NCBI RefSeq assembly: GCF_002954725.1
Contig: NZ_MSCQ01000002.1
Coordinates: 1-64,000, forward strand
Source of the DNA: Photobacterium phosphoreum
Lineage (GTDB): Bacteria; Pseudomonadota; Gammaproteobacteria; Enterobacterales; Vibrionaceae
Length of the DNA stretch: 64,000 bases
Reading direction: 5' to 3'
The notes beneath the pieces were generated by a model. It was not told the DNA's origin. It did not search any database and saw only the letters and a program-made list of their open reading frames with translations. Each line of letters starts with the position of its first letter. Position 1 is the first letter of the stretch. This document shows, piece after piece, positions 51,114 through 60,974 of this stretch. Made by a program: the position numbers and the translations under genes.

Positions 51114-51463
51114 CGCATAATGATGACGAATGCGGCAATGTTATACGTTATTCGATATATAATTCTTTGTGTTGAACCACGGTACTATCTGCGTTAAAAA
51201 TATGGGTCTTTATAGTGTTAAGTATGAGACCGACAAGTAGCAGATGTTATTTCATAAAATAAAATTCTATTACATTGTCGGTAATTTCTGAAGTTAGAAC
51301 AAGTCAGTAGTACGCTAAAGAACAGGGTTGATGTCATTTTTAAGTTATAAGATATAACACTGTTATAGTTTTCTGAACAGTTGCTTGATGCGAGTGCTGA
51401 AATTCACATTACGATGGTTTTTTCCTAAGTAGTATGATTGCATAAATTGGCATCGGAGTGAGT
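51114..51463. other. Gene-free stretch upstream of the scsB-like gene
   Basis: 350 bases between scsB and the gene at 51464, AT-rich, containing the scsB promoter region. A small palindrome TATAACA-CTG-TTATA occurs near 51352-51368. No ORF or copper-responsive site recognised. Confidence 0.35.
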
Positions 51464-51922
51464 CTACTTTGGTGTTAAGCTGTTAAGCTGTATAGGTGAT
51501 ACGGTATTTTCATTGTTAATGATATTGCGACTTTGGATTTCAGCTTGTTCGTTGCTATAACTGTAATCAATCCCTGAAGCTCCCTGTACCATTAACCATA
51601 AATGCGTTAAAGCAAGCAGATAATGTTGATCTTGATGGGTAAAATTGTTGGCATGATCGTCACCAAGCGTAGCGCTAAAAATAGCGTTCATTTTTGTTGC
51701 AGCAGCGCGTTGATTTAACCATTGTTGATGTGCTTGTTGGTGGTGTAACGTCATAAAACCAAGTAATAAATTAAGTAATGTACTATTTGGACGTTGTTGG
51801 CGTATATGATCAAAATGTGCAGATGACGCGGAAATAAATTGTTCTAATTGCTGCTGGGTTGTTGCATCAATAGGTAAGTTGGCCATGCCAAGTAATAATA
51901 ATTGCTGTTTTAGTTCTGACAT
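51464..51922 (-). CDS. Hypothetical protein (152 residues)
   Basis: No family recognised. A Gln- and His-rich, apparently all-helical cytoplasmic protein without signal peptide. It starts MSELKQQLLLLGMANLPID and has a long helical middle (LLNLLLGFMTLHHQQAHQQW), then a C-terminal tail rich in Asn and Ile that may be disordered. It stands alone, between the scs pair and the rimB-like gene, transcribed in the direction opposite to the latter. Probably Vibrionaceae-restricted. Confidence 0.5.
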   Translation of the reverse strand: MSELKQQLLLLGMANLPIDATTQQQLEQFISASSAHFDHIRQQRPNSTLLNLLLGFMTLHHQQAHQQWLNQRAAATKMNAIFSATLGDDHANNFTHQDQHYLLALTHLWLMVQGASGIDYSYSNEQAEIQSRNIINNENTVSPIQLNSLTPK

Positions 51923-52444
51923 GTTTATAAATTCTTATTGATTAATGATGACAGTGTCGTATAGGTAAAGATTGTAACTGAAACTATTTAAAGAGGATTG
52001 ACAATCCGTTAATTTTTATCGGGAAGAATCAAAAATTAGCTTTTTATAGACAAGTATTTTGTTGGCATTGAATTTTATGGTACTGAAATTAGAGTAATCA
52101 CCTTGTTTTTGTGACCTTATTAGGTATAAAGAAGGGTTAACCACTCTTATCATGTTGAAACTTATTGCTTAATGACATGAATAAACAATCTTATATGGCT
52201 AATATGTGGTAATATATAGCACGATGATACTAAAAAACAGTCATCTAATGGTGATTTTACCACCGTTATTGGCACTGATTCAGGTCAATTCAGTGCTCAG
52301 CTAGTTAATGATTTCCTTATGTATTGATAACAGTTTAATTAAAGTATCACCGCTATTTATAGCCAGAAATCATTGGTTTCAGTTATGTGTACTGTGTTCT
52401 ATGAATTACCTTCGTTAGCTGTTAAGGAAGTTTGGGTTATTGTA
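51923..52444. other. Gene-free stretch before rimB-rimK
   Basis: About 520 bases between divergent genes. The frame of the following gene is open from 52373, but no good start exists before 52445. AT-rich; no repeat or operator recognised. Confidence 0.35.
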
Positions 52445-52909
52445 ATGATTAATAAAGAAACAATTGTGAATAAAAATAATAAATTTATTGTTGGTTGGCG
52501 CGAAGTTGCCGCTTTACCTGATCTTGGTGTCGATGATATCCATGTGAAAATTGATACAGGAGCACGTAGTTCTTGTCTTCATACATTCAAAATTGAAGAG
52601 TTTACTCAAAATGATGAATTATGGGTGAAATTTTGGCTGCATCCGATTCACAATAATACTGATATTGAACAGGTTTGTATGGCTAAAGTAGCAGACAAAC
52701 GTGTTGTGAGAAACTCTGGTGGCGATGAACAATTGCGCTACTTTATTGTTTCAACCATTGATTTTAATGGTCAACGATGGCCAATCGAAATATCGTTAAC
52801 AAGCCGTGACAATATGGCATTTCGTATGTTGCTTGGACGAACCTCCATGCATGGTCGTATCATTGTTGATCCAGAAGCCTCTTACCTCATTCAAAGCAAG
52901 GAAAAGTAA
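52445..52909 (+). CDS. rimB: RimB-like retropepsin-type protease
   Basis: A 154-residue protein of the PF05618 family, annotated as ATP-dependent zinc protease but retropepsin-like in fold. The aspartic motif is [14 protein letters not shown], with DTGA as in retroviral proteases, followed by a strand-rich core and [18 protein letters not shown]. In Pseudomonas RimB trims the glutamate tails RimK adds to ribosomal protein S6. The next gene, six bases later, is rimK, which supports that role. ATG 52445 ([20 protein letters not shown]) is preferred over the unlikely ATG at 52373. Confidence 0.82.
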   Translation: MINKETIVNKNNKFIVGWREVAALPDLGVDDIHVKIDTGARSSCLHTFKIEEFTQNDELWVKFWLHPIHNNTDIEQVCMAKVADKRVVRNSGGDEQLRYFIVSTIDFNGQRWPIEISLTSRDNMAFRMLLGRTSMHGRIIVDPEASYLIQSKEK

Positions 52910-52914
52910 TAGTA

Positions 52915-53817
52915 ATGAAAATCGGTATCTTATCTCGTAATCAGTCATTGTATTCAACGTCTCGCCTTATTGAAGCGGCAGAGCAACGTGGCCATGAAAT
53001 CAAGGTGATTGATGCACTTCGTTGCTATATGAACATTAACTCACAAAAACCATCGATTCACTTTAAAGGTGAAGATTTAGTGGATTTTGATGCGGTTATT
53101 CCTCGTATCGGTGCATCTGTAACATTTTATGGTACAGCGGTATTACGCCAATTTGAAATGATGGGTGTTTATGCTGTTAATGAATCTATTGCGATCAGTC
53201 GTTCACGCGATAAACTGCGTTCTATGCAGTTGTTATCACGTAAATGTATCGGTATGCCAGTGACTGGTTTTGCAAGCAAGCCTGATGATGTTAAAGATCT
53301 ACTCGATATGGTGGGTGGTGCACCTGTAGTCATTAAACTGCTTGAAGGCACCCAAGGTATTGGTGTTGTGCTTGCTGAAACGCGTAAAGCGGCTGAAAGT
53401 GTTATTGAAGCATTCATGGGCTTAAAAGCGAATATCATGGTGCAAGAATACATTAAAGAAGCAGGTGGTGCGGATATTCGTTGTTTCGTGATCGGTGATA
53501 AAGTGATCGCAGCAATGAAACGTCAAGGTGCAGAAGGTGAATTCCGTTCTAACCTTCACCGCGGTGGTAGTGCAGCATTGGTTAAAATTACTCCTGAAGA
53601 GCGTAAGACAGCGGTTGCTGCTGCAAAAATCATGGGATTAAGTGTTGCTGGTGTTGATTTATTGCGTTCTGAGCGTGGTCCTCTAGTGATGGAAGTTAAC
53701 TCATCGCCAGGTCTTGAAGGTATCGAAAAAGCAACTGGCAAAGATATTGCTGGTATGATTATCGAATACATTGAAAAGCATGCATCTAAAAAAACAGCGT
53801 TGCGTAGCCAAGGCTAA
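52915..53817 (+). CDS. rimK: Ribosomal protein S6--L-glutamate ligase
   Basis: ATP-grasp enzyme that adds glutamates to the C terminus of ribosomal protein S6, modifying ribosomes. The 300-residue product starts [18 protein letters not shown] and has the ATP-grasp P-loop [35 protein letters not shown], and the metal-binding [17 protein letters not shown] at the C terminus. It begins six bases after rimB, so the two form an operon; rimA, which completes the Pseudomonas set, is not adjacent. Confidence 0.95.
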   Translation: MKIGILSRNQSLYSTSRLIEAAEQRGHEIKVIDALRCYMNINSQKPSIHFKGEDLVDFDAVIPRIGASVTFYGTAVLRQFEMMGVYAVNESIAISRSRDKLRSMQLLSRKCIGMPVTGFASKPDDVKDLLDMVGGAPVVIKLLEGTQGIGVVLAETRKAAESVIEAFMGLKANIMVQEYIKEAGGADIRCFVIGDKVIAAMKRQGAEGEFRSNLHRGGSAALVKITPEERKTAVAAAKIMGLSVAGVDLLRSERGPLVMEVNSSPGLEGIEKATGKDIAGMIIEYIEKHASKKTALRSQG

Positions 53818-53835
53818 TTAAGTCCTGTTTATGCA

Positions 53836-53880
53836 TAAAAGCCCTTGATGATCATATTTGGTCATCAAGGGCTTTTTTTT
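53836..53880 (+). terminator. Terminator of rimBK
   Basis: AAAAGCCCTTGATGA pairs with TCATCAAGGGCTTTT (15 bp), followed by further Ts. Confidence 0.9.
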
Positions 53881-55408
53881 AAAGGTGCTTTTCTATTGGT
53901 AACGTACCAGCAAGCCATGCGCCCATTTTTAGCATCGTACCGCTATCAGGTTCTGAATGAAATTGTTTACCATTGGTATCATCAGTCCAAACAATGTCAT
54001 TGTGCTTATCTAATGATAAACGGTAGGCACTTTTTTCTAATAAGTGGTCCAAATCGGCATAAAAAATATCAGAGAATGGTTTCGAATCAACAATGACACC
54101 CAGTTCAGTATTCAGGTAGGCTGAACGTGGGTCAAAATTGAAAGAGCCCACAAATACTTTTCTGTGATCAATAATAAATGTTTTAGCGTGTAAACTTGAA
54201 CGAGAATTGCCCAACCATGAATGCTTTTTCTTTATTTTTGGATCGATCTTGATTTCATACAGCTTGATCCCATTTTCTAGCATTTCTTTGCGGTATTTGG
54301 CATACCAGCCATGTACGGCAAATACATCATTAGACGCAAGTGAATTTGTGACGATGGTAATATTTAAGCCACGTTTAGCCGCTTTCACCAGTTCTTTTAC
54401 GCCAACTTCTGTGGGTACAAAATACGGTGAAATCAATAAAAAATCTGTTTTTGCTTTGTTGATCATGGCTGATAAATGATGCAGCAATAAATCATCTTGG
54501 CTATTTTTTACTTTATAAGGCGTATCATAAATTAGCTCGGCATCAGCCCAATAAAACGGCAATGTTTGATTGGATAATTTTTTTGCCAATGGGTGCTGTT
54601 TTAATGAACGAGCATAATCAGATTTTAAATATTTTTTTTGTGCTTTTTTCCATTGTTGTAACTGGTCAGCAGTTGGCAAATGAGCTTCAGTGACAAGCGC
54701 TTCAATTGGCGTTGCAGGTTTACTGTTCCAATATTCATCAAATTGGCGTGATACTTGAGGAATAATCTTACCCATCATTAACAAGTCAAAATCCCCGAAT
54801 TCAACATTATCATTCGCTGAGAAATATTCATCACCAATATTACGTCCTCCAGTGATCGCAAAGACGCCATCTGCAATGATCGATTTATTGTGCATACGGC
54901 GGTTTAAGCGGTCAAAATCAGTGACAAAACCAAGTGGTTTAAAACTACGATTACCAAAGGTATTAAATAAACGCACTTCTACATAGGGATGAGCAGATAA
55001 ATTTGCCAATGCTTGGTCATCACGATTTTGCATATCATCTAATAGTAGACGTACTCGAACACCTCGTTTTGCAGCTTGATATAAATACCAAGTCAGTAAG
55101 TTACTGGTTGCATCATCACGATAGATATAATATTGCACATCGACCGTTTTTTGAGCGCTTTCAATAATCGCTAAGCGAGCAAGTAGCGCTGCCTGTCCAT
55201 CACCGAGAGGGTAAAAAGCAGTTTTGTTAGGGTTAGCTTGAGTATAAGGTAATACCTTCTGATGCAAGGTGGTATTGAAGTTATCAACATTACTGTATGT
55301 TTCTGTTTTTACTGTTGATAATGGCTGTGCACAGCCAATCAGCGTTAAGGTACTTATGGCAATAAATGAATGGGTGCAAAGTTGCTTAAGACGACTTAAA
55401 GTAATCAT
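53879..55408 (-). CDS. ClsC-like phospholipase D/cardiolipin synthase lipoprotein
   Basis: A 509-residue PLD-superfamily protein with two HKD motifs: MHNKSIIADGVFAITGGRN near residue 180 and LHAKTFIIDHRKVFVGSFNFD near residue 415. The sequence begins MITLSRLKQLCTHSFIAIST and has lipobox TLIGC, so it is likely a lipoprotein. It resembles E. coli ClsC (YmdC), which makes cardiolipin from phosphatidylglycerol and phosphatidylethanolamine. The ORF is open a further 41 codons upstream to 55531, but ATG 55408 gives the signal peptide. The usual ClsC partner ymdB is not adjacent. Substrate transfer versus hydrolysis cannot be told apart here. Confidence 0.85.
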   Translation of the reverse strand: MITLSRLKQLCTHSFIAISTLTLIGCAQPLSTVKTETYSNVDNFNTTLHQKVLPYTQANPNKTAFYPLGDGQAALLARLAIIESAQKTVDVQYYIYRDDATSNLLTWYLYQAAKRGVRVRLLLDDMQNRDDQALANLSAHPYVEVRLFNTFGNRSFKPLGFVTDFDRLNRRMHNKSIIADGVFAITGGRNIGDEYFSANDNVEFGDFDLLMMGKIIPQVSRQFDEYWNSKPATPIEALVTEAHLPTADQLQQWKKAQKKYLKSDYARSLKQHPLAKKLSNQTLPFYWADAELIYDTPYKVKNSQDDLLLHHLSAMINKAKTDFLLISPYFVPTEVGVKELVKAAKRGLNITIVTNSLASNDVFAVHGWYAKYRKEMLENGIKLYEIKIDPKIKKKHSWLGNSRSSLHAKTFIIDHRKVFVGSFNFDPRSAYLNTELGVIVDSKPFSDIFYADLDHLLEKSAYRLSLDKHNDIVWTDDTNGKQFHSEPDSGTMLKMGAWLAGTLPIEKHL

Positions 55409-55563
55409 TAGAAAACATGTTTCTGAAAAAAGTGTGGCGATTCTACCCCCATTTATAAATTTATGCTTGAGATAAATAAGCGAATGATTAATTTTGACCA
55501 TAAGGGATACCAATTGAGAATTATTAATCAATTAGATGTCATTGTTGACACCTTTGAGGGACA

Positions 55564-55597
55564 AAAAAACCCAAAATAGCAGCACTATTTTGGGCTT
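55564..55597 (-). terminator. Terminator of the coiled-coil membrane gene
   Basis: CCCAAAATAG-CAGCA-CTATTTTGGG, perfect 10-bp stem; on the minus strand it is followed by seven Ts. Lies 23 bases beyond the stop at 55620. Confidence 0.85.
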
Positions 55598-55619
55598 AGT
55601 AAGACGCTAAATTAAGCGA

Positions 55620-56693
55620 TTAACTTGCTACTGTATCTACACCATGCCATTGATAATGGTTATTAGGTTTTTTACTTACAATACCTTGATCAAGCAGTTG
55701 ATGGAAAATAGCATCGACTTCATCGGCTGTTAATTTGAGTAATTGGCTTACGGCGCGCTTACTGCAATTAACCTGATTTTTTGTTAGTGCTTCAAGTGCT
55801 TGTTCATAGATTGTCTTCGGTGGCTCTGGTTCAACTTCTTCAATAATAATTTCGTCAGTCTCATCGTTCGTAGTGATTGATGATGTTCCTACCGATGATG
55901 GGTCAAAATGGCTTAATAATTGTGGTTGGTCGAGCATATTATAGCCATTTAGGGACAAGTGTTGTTGGCGTTTAAACTGGTAACGGAAACGGTTCTCTTC
56001 ACCAATCAGACCCACAAAAAAGGCAGCAAAGAAATCCAGTAATACTGACAAGAAAATAACCAAGCCAAGTTGAGCTGATTGGTTACTGACATTGAATGTT
56101 GTCGCCAGACTATCAATCAATCCAAGTACTGAACCTTGACCGACAATTGGCGTTGTATCTCGTTCAATCGCGATTTGTTGCTGTTGTTTACGTAGTGCTT
56201 CATTTTCTTTCTGGATACGTGTCACACCAGAAGCAATACGCTCCATTTGGATGTATTTTTCGGCGGCAACATTATTGAGATCAATTTGTTTTTCAATAGC
56301 TTGAATCTGCATATTAAACGCATTGATTTTGCTTTGCTGCACATTTGCTTCACTGTGTGCTTTATTGGTTGCGCTATTAATACCACCCACGGAGCCACCA
56401 ATAGAAATAGCGGCTAACACTGCATAAAACGTAAATGCGGTAAAAGTGCCACTATAATTACGGCGCGCTTTGCGTTCTCCAACTTCGTACCATGCAAAGA
56501 ATTTACCCAATTCAAAAATGACAGCTAAGCCACCAAAGAGAAATTTCATTAGTGGGTCATCATCAATGGATAAAAACAACAACAGTGAAAACACGATTGA
56601 AGCAAGAATAGCGGCACCTGTGAAGCTATAAACACTCCACATTGCGAAAATCCCTTTAGGGAAGCGTACTGGTATATTTTGGTTAAAATGCAT
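55620..56693 (-). CDS. Membrane protein with coiled coil and C-terminal winged-helix domain
   Basis: A 357-residue protein of unassigned family. Residues 15-100 contain two to three hydrophobic segments, then a coiled coil (about 105-170, rich in Gln/Glu/Lys such as NEALRKQQQQIAIERD), a further hydrophobic pair (about 190-220), an acidic linker (EIIIEEVEPEPPKT) and a C-terminal ~65-residue winged-helix-like domain (YEQALEALTKNQVNCSKRAVSQLLKL). Membrane anchoring plus a DNA-binding-like tail hints at signal transduction to DNA. Members are sometimes misannotated as SecY. A single gene with its own terminator. Confidence 0.6.
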   Translation of the reverse strand: MHFNQNIPVRFPKGIFAMWSVYSFTGAAILASIVFSLLLFLSIDDDPLMKFLFGGLAVIFELGKFFAWYEVGERKARRNYSGTFTAFTFYAVLAAISIGGSVGGINSATNKAHSEANVQQSKINAFNMQIQAIEKQIDLNNVAAEKYIQMERIASGVTRIQKENEALRKQQQQIAIERDTTPIVGQGSVLGLIDSLATTFNVSNQSAQLGLVIFLSVLLDFFAAFFVGLIGEENRFRYQFKRQQHLSLNGYNMLDQPQLLSHFDPSSVGTSSITTNDETDEIIIEEVEPEPPKTIYEQALEALTKNQVNCSKRAVSQLLKLTADEVDAIFHQLLDQGIVSKKPNNHYQWHGVDTVAS

Positions 56694-57093
56694 AAAAATG
56701 TCTAAGTAAGGAGCATTTGTTCAGCTGGTCGCATTATAGCGGCAAGCATATAAAAGATTGATAGGATACAGTAAAACGCATGTTAACCCCTTATAAAATG
56801 TGACACCTAGAAACCTTGCGGTTGTAAATTGAATAAAAATCACTGTATCGGTCAAATATCGACCTATAAGTGTAAGTTAAAAAACTTTTATTAATAATTG
56901 CTAACATATAAATAATTATGCGATTTAGTGTTATTAGTAAAAATGGCTAAATAATGTAAGGCCGCGGTTATTTGAGCTGCAAATTAAGATGTGTTGATAA
57001 TAATCGTTGAACAGGGTTCTTTTATATGAAGAAGATATCGTCTGTTTTGTGTCTATACTGATTAGTATGATTATTTTTATAGGTGTGCGGTTT
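56694..57093. other. Gene-free divergent intergenic region
   Basis: 400 AT-rich bases before the small gene at 57094. Its frame is open from TTG 57007, but those residues look unlike a protein start. No operator recognised. Confidence 0.35.
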
Positions 57094-57342
57094 ATGTTTT
57101 ATGCGAGCCAACATCAGCTTCTTAACTTGAAACACAACGTGAATGAGATTGCTGTCTTTGAGAGAAATTTACCGAATAAGATGATATTGCATTCAACATT
57201 TGTCTATATAGAAGAGGGGTATTTTCAGTGCTTATGGGAAGCGGATACCATTGATATGGTGCAACAGTATATTAGTACTACCGTGGGAGATGAGTGCCAA
57301 AGTGATTATTATAATGTTGATCCCATGACGACTATTGCATAA
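57094..57342 (+). CDS. Small protein of DUF3303-like appearance
   Basis: An 82-residue protein, MFYASQHQLLNLKHNVNEIAVFERNLPNK and onward in parts, ending with EADTIDMVQQYISTTVGDECQSDYYNVDP. The pattern, a short beta-alpha-beta protein with a Trp/Glu-rich centre (GYFQCLWEAD), resembles the ferredoxin-like DUF3303/SCO4226-type single-domain proteins, but the match is by impression only. ATG 57094 has AGGTG at 8 bases and is preferred over TTG 57007 or ATG 57067. Monocistronic, upstream of ansB by about 235 bases. Confidence 0.5.
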   Translation: MFYASQHQLLNLKHNVNEIAVFERNLPNKMILHSTFVYIEEGYFQCLWEADTIDMVQQYISTTVGDECQSDYYNVDPMTTIA

Positions 57343-57458
57343 ATATCTTATTAATTCACAACGTATCTGAAGATGTTTATTAAGGGAATACATTAGCAAT
57401 AACCAATTGTTATGTAAGTGTTCTGCTTTGTTGCTATTTTTAGTTGCAGTTACTGTTG

Positions 57459-57474
57459 TGTGATTGTGGTCACT
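57459..57474. promoter_or_regulatory. CRP-like site upstream of ansB
   Basis: TGTGA-TTGTGG-TCACT, two half-sites at the correct 6-base spacing with one mismatch, 104 bases before the ansB ATG. E. coli ansB is CRP- and FNR-controlled, so the site is plausible. Confidence 0.45.
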
Positions 57475-57577
57475 ATGATTGTGTATAAACAGTGACATTA
57501 AGCGCAATAAATTATCCTATTAATAATATTATCCATACCATAAATAAATCTTAACAATATGACTTATGGTGTGAGTA

Positions 57578-58642
57578 ATGAATAACAATCCTATCCGTGT
57601 TGGTATGCTAATAGCTGGTTTATGTGTGAGTTCGTTAGCTATCGCTGCTGATGATTTACCCAATATTAAAATTTTAGCAACGGGAGGCACAATTGCAGGT
57701 GCTGGACAGTCAGCGACTGAATCTTCGTATACGTCGGGTCAAGTTGGGATTGAATCATTAATTCAAGCCGTCCCAGCAATGACTAAAATTGCGGATGTTA
57801 GTGGTGAGCAAGTGGTTAATATTGGCTCTCAAGATATGAATGATCAAGTGTGGCTGACTTTATCTAAACGTATCAATGCATTATTAGCCCAAGATGATGT
57901 TGATGGTGTGGTGGTAACACATGGTACGGATACCATGGAGGAAACAGCTTATTTTCTTGATCTTACAATTAAAAGTGATAAACCTGTAGTACTTGTTGGC
58001 TCAATGCGTCCATCAACAGCAGTCAGTGCTGATGGCCCTGCTAATTTATATAATGCCGTTGTTACTGCTGCTGATGAAGATTCAAAAGGACGCGGAGTAT
58101 TGTTAGCGATGAACGATACCGTGTTAGATGCCCGTGATGTAACGAAAACCAATACGACGGCTGTTGATACCTTTCAATCCCCGAATTTTGGACCACTAGG
58201 TTATATTCATAATAGTGATGTTATTTATCAACGTACTCCGGAACGTCACCATACAACGGCAACCCATTTCGATGTGTCAAAATTAACTAACTTACCTAAA
58301 GTAGGGATTGTCTATAACTATTCAAATGCATCAGCATTACCCGTAACAGCGCTAGTTAATGCTAAGTTTGATGGAATCGTCAGTGCAGGAGTGGGCAACG
58401 GTAATATGTATAAAGCCATTTTTGATGAGTTAGCAAAGGCAAGTAAAGAAGGGACGATGGTCGTGCGTAGTTCGCGAGTACCTACAGGCTCTACAACACT
58501 GGCTGCTGAAATTGATGATGCAAAATATGGTTTTGTAGCTTCAGGCACACTTAATCCACAAAAAGCGCGTATTTTATTAATGCTATCGTTAACACAGACC
58601 AAAAATTACAAAGAAGTACAGCAGATGTTTCAGTATTACTAA
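57578..58642 (+). CDS. ansB: Periplasmic L-asparaginase II
   Basis: Hydrolyses asparagine to aspartate and ammonia in the periplasm. The 354-residue product has a signal peptide (MNNNPIRVGMLIAGLCVSSL, cleavage near AIAADD) and the two asparaginase threonine loops: ATGGTIAGAG near the mature N terminus and VVTHGTDTMEETAYFLDL with the second catalytic Thr and the Asp of the TD pair. A conserved lysine lies in GSMRPSTAVSADGP context. Length and motifs fit the high-affinity type II enzyme. A CRP-like site lies upstream. It provides aspartate that, through fumarate, can feed anaerobic respiration. A strong terminator follows. Confidence 0.93.
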   Translation: MNNNPIRVGMLIAGLCVSSLAIAADDLPNIKILATGGTIAGAGQSATESSYTSGQVGIESLIQAVPAMTKIADVSGEQVVNIGSQDMNDQVWLTLSKRINALLAQDDVDGVVVTHGTDTMEETAYFLDLTIKSDKPVVLVGSMRPSTAVSADGPANLYNAVVTAADEDSKGRGVLLAMNDTVLDARDVTKTNTTAVDTFQSPNFGPLGYIHNSDVIYQRTPERHHTTATHFDVSKLTNLPKVGIVYNYSNASALPVTALVNAKFDGIVSAGVGNGNMYKAIFDELAKASKEGTMVVRSSRVPTGSTTLAAEIDDAKYGFVASGTLNPQKARILLMLSLTQTKNYKEVQQMFQYY

Positions 58643-58663
58643 TCGACACTGGTCGATATGTTA

Positions 58664-58706
58664 ACAACACAACAAGACATAATACTAAGTCTTGTTGTGT
58701 TTTATT
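58664..58706. terminator. Bidirectional terminator between ansB and the DsbA-like gene
   Basis: ACACAACAAGAC (58667-58678) pairs with GTCTTGTTGTGT (58689-58700), followed by TTTATTATTTT; A-rich on the other side. Convergent genes flank it. Confidence 0.8.
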
Positions 58707-58721
58707 ATTTTAGCATGCAGA

Positions 58722-59504
58722 TTACTTAGTGCTGGCTTTTAGATCACTGATTGCTTTCGTAAGCGCTTCAGGATTATAACCATTAATAATAGTTACATTA
58801 TCTGTTGTGATATTGCTGCTTGGCATCACGATCAATGCAGGTGTTCCTTGGAAGCCTAATTTGCTAAATAATTCAAAATTATTCATAAACGTATTATTAG
58901 CATCAAACTTCGAGACATCAATACCAATGCTGGTTGCGATAGTATTAATATCTTTTTTGGTTAACTTACCTTCATCTTTACCGGTTGCAAATACTGCATT
59001 ATGGTATTTAGCGTAAACTGCTCCACCTTTTTGTTGGTAGATCCAATTACCCATGTCGGCAGCATATTTTGAAGCTTCCCAGCGCGATGCGAAAATTGGT
59101 GTTTCTTTAAAGATGAATTTCACATCTGGGTTTTTAGCTTCTAATTGCTTAACGGTATCAGCAATTTTAGAACAGAACACACATTGATAATCAAAGAATT
59201 CAATCACATTGACTTTTGCGTCTTTAGGACCAATAAACGGTGTCGTTTTATCGTTTAAAAGTTGATTAGCATTAGTAATAACAGCTTGTTTAGCATCACT
59301 TTGTTGTGCTTGCATTTGTTGCTGTTGCAATGTTTGAGAGGCTTTGACTAACACATCAGGATGGCTAATAATATATTGGCTAGCAATTTGTTCAATTTGG
59401 GCTTTTTGCTGAGCTGTGAACTCACCACCGCTGTTAACCGTTGCTGTTTCATTACAACCAGTAAGCAATGCACCTAGTATAATAGGTAGGAGTAGTTTTT
59501 TCAT
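58722..59504 (-). CDS. DsbA/Com1-family thiol:disulfide interchange lipoprotein
   Basis: A 260-residue lipoprotein: the signal KKLLLPIILGALLTGC ends with lipidated Cys. A coiled-coil-like N-terminal segment (about 25-75, Gln-rich) suits dimerisation. The DsbA-type thioredoxin domain has active site FFDYQCVFCSKIAD and a cis-Pro loop GTPALIV. Such Com1/ScsC-like proteins act as periplasmic oxidases or isomerases; the reduced DsbC/ScsC role would fit the ScsB-ScsD pair 8 kb away, but that link is only inferred. MKKLLL at 59504 is preferred to the ATG at 59519. Single gene. Confidence 0.82.
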   Translation of the reverse strand: MKKLLLPIILGALLTGCNETATVNSGGEFTAQQKAQIEQIASQYIISHPDVLVKASQTLQQQQMQAQQSDAKQAVITNANQLLNDKTTPFIGPKDAKVNVIEFFDYQCVFCSKIADTVKQLEAKNPDVKFIFKETPIFASRWEASKYAADMGNWIYQQKGGAVYAKYHNAVFATGKDEGKLTKKDINTIATSIGIDVSKFDANNTFMNNFELFSKLGFQGTPALIVMPSSNITTDNVTIINGYNPEALTKAISDLKASTK

Positions 59505-59796
59505 TGTATTGTTAATCATTATTATTAATCACTATAAATATTTATTGTTTAGAGTAATAGTAGAATAAAATAGTTCAACATGTTTCTGTAAAATGTTAGT
59601 TATTAATTATTGTAAGACGTATCGACGGTTATATTATTATAAATGTGTTTAATATTATTGAGTGTTATTTTCTGCGTTTATTTTTTATAGATCTTATATT
59701 TCATATAAATAATTATTCAATGTGATAATTGTCACTTTATCTGTAGGGATGAATGGTTAGATTATTCATTCAATTTTTTTGATGATTTATTCTAAA

Positions 59797-60516
59797 ATGA
59801 AAAAGACATTTACAGCAATTACTCTCTCTTCTTTACTGGCTTTAAGTCTTGTTTCTAGCTCTGTTATGGCTGAGCCCAAAGTCCCTGCGACAGAGACAGG
59901 TTATAGTACAATTCAGTTAACCCAAATGGGCCAACCGAAGAGTGTGCATTGGGTAACCGTTGATCAAATTGCTCAGCAGCTTAAAGGTAAGCCACCAATG
60001 GCTGTTGGTTTTGATATTGATGATACGGTATTATTTAGTTCTCCTGGTTTCTATCGTGGCAAACAAGTCTTTTCTCCAAACAGTTTTAGCTATTTAAAAG
60101 ATCAGAAATTCTGGGATAAAATGAATTGTGATTGGGATAAATTTAGTATGCCGAAACAAATCGGTAAAGAACTAATCGCAATGCACCAAAAGCGCGGTGA
60201 TGAAATTTACTTTATTACTGGGCGTGATCCATCAAAATGTGAAATTACGACTCAATATTTAAAAGATGTCTTTGGCATTAAAAATATGCACAAAGTTATT
60301 TTTGCCGGTTCAAGTAAAACAACCAATACTAAAACGCCGTATATAAAAGCAGATAACATTAAAGTTTACTATGGTGACTCTGATGGTGATATTACCGCTG
60401 CACGTGATGCTGGAGCTATTGGTATTCGTGTAATGCGCGCCGCAAACTCAACCAATCGCCCAATTGCTAAAAATGGTATTTATGGTGAAGAAGTTGTGGT
60501 TAATTCTCAGTACTAA
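59797..60516 (+). CDS. aphA: Class B non-specific acid phosphatase
   Basis: A 239-residue periplasmic phosphatase of the AphA (HAD/DDDD) type that dephosphorylates nucleotides and other organic phosphates so that nucleosides can be imported. A signal peptide (MKKTFTAITLSSLLALSLVS, ending VMAEP) is followed by motif I VGFDIDDTVLFSSPGFYRG near residue 75 and the closing motif YGDSDGDITAARDAG. Lys in the KVIFAG stretch is the motif III residue. The frame is open from 59779; ATG 59797 is the preferred start although its ribosome binding site is weak. Functionally it could feed the CNT nucleoside transporter at 5.7 kb. Confidence 0.92.
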   Translation: MKKTFTAITLSSLLALSLVSSSVMAEPKVPATETGYSTIQLTQMGQPKSVHWVTVDQIAQQLKGKPPMAVGFDIDDTVLFSSPGFYRGKQVFSPNSFSYLKDQKFWDKMNCDWDKFSMPKQIGKELIAMHQKRGDEIYFITGRDPSKCEITTQYLKDVFGIKNMHKVIFAGSSKTTNTKTPYIKADNIKVYYGDSDGDITAARDAGAIGIRVMRAANSTNRPIAKNGIYGEEVVVNSQY

Positions 60517-60974
60517 TTATATTAATTTTTAATTATATCTTTAATATTTTAAAGCTCTTTATATTTAAATAGCTTTTTTCTTTTCTATTAATATTTGCTG
60601 TTCAGATACGCCTTCTATAATCCCCATATAAAAATATCTATTATTTTTTCTTTATTTAAATAAAATTAACTATTTGTTTTTATTTGTTTTAGTGACTGTT
60701 GATTATTTATTTAAGTCAATATTTTTCATTGGAAGATCATATTTACATTGAAAGTTCATATTTGCGTTGTCGAAATAATGAGATCTATGTCTAAGAAATT
60801 GGTATATGTAATAGTTAATATTGTGTGATGTTTTTCTTATTATTGTGAAAAATTAAGTATTATTGTTGTCGTGTGGTTTAATTCTAGTCTTAATAAAGAT
60901 ATGGAATATGAGCTTTATAAATACCAGTGATTTTAATCGGTATTGAAATTGATAATGATTATGGGGTTTTGAAT
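60517..60974. other. Gene-free region with the nuo promoter
   Basis: A 450-base, very AT-rich stretch between aphA and nuoA. It should carry the NDH-1 operon promoter. Two tiny ORFs near 60900 are not convincing and no operator is recognised. Confidence 0.35.
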
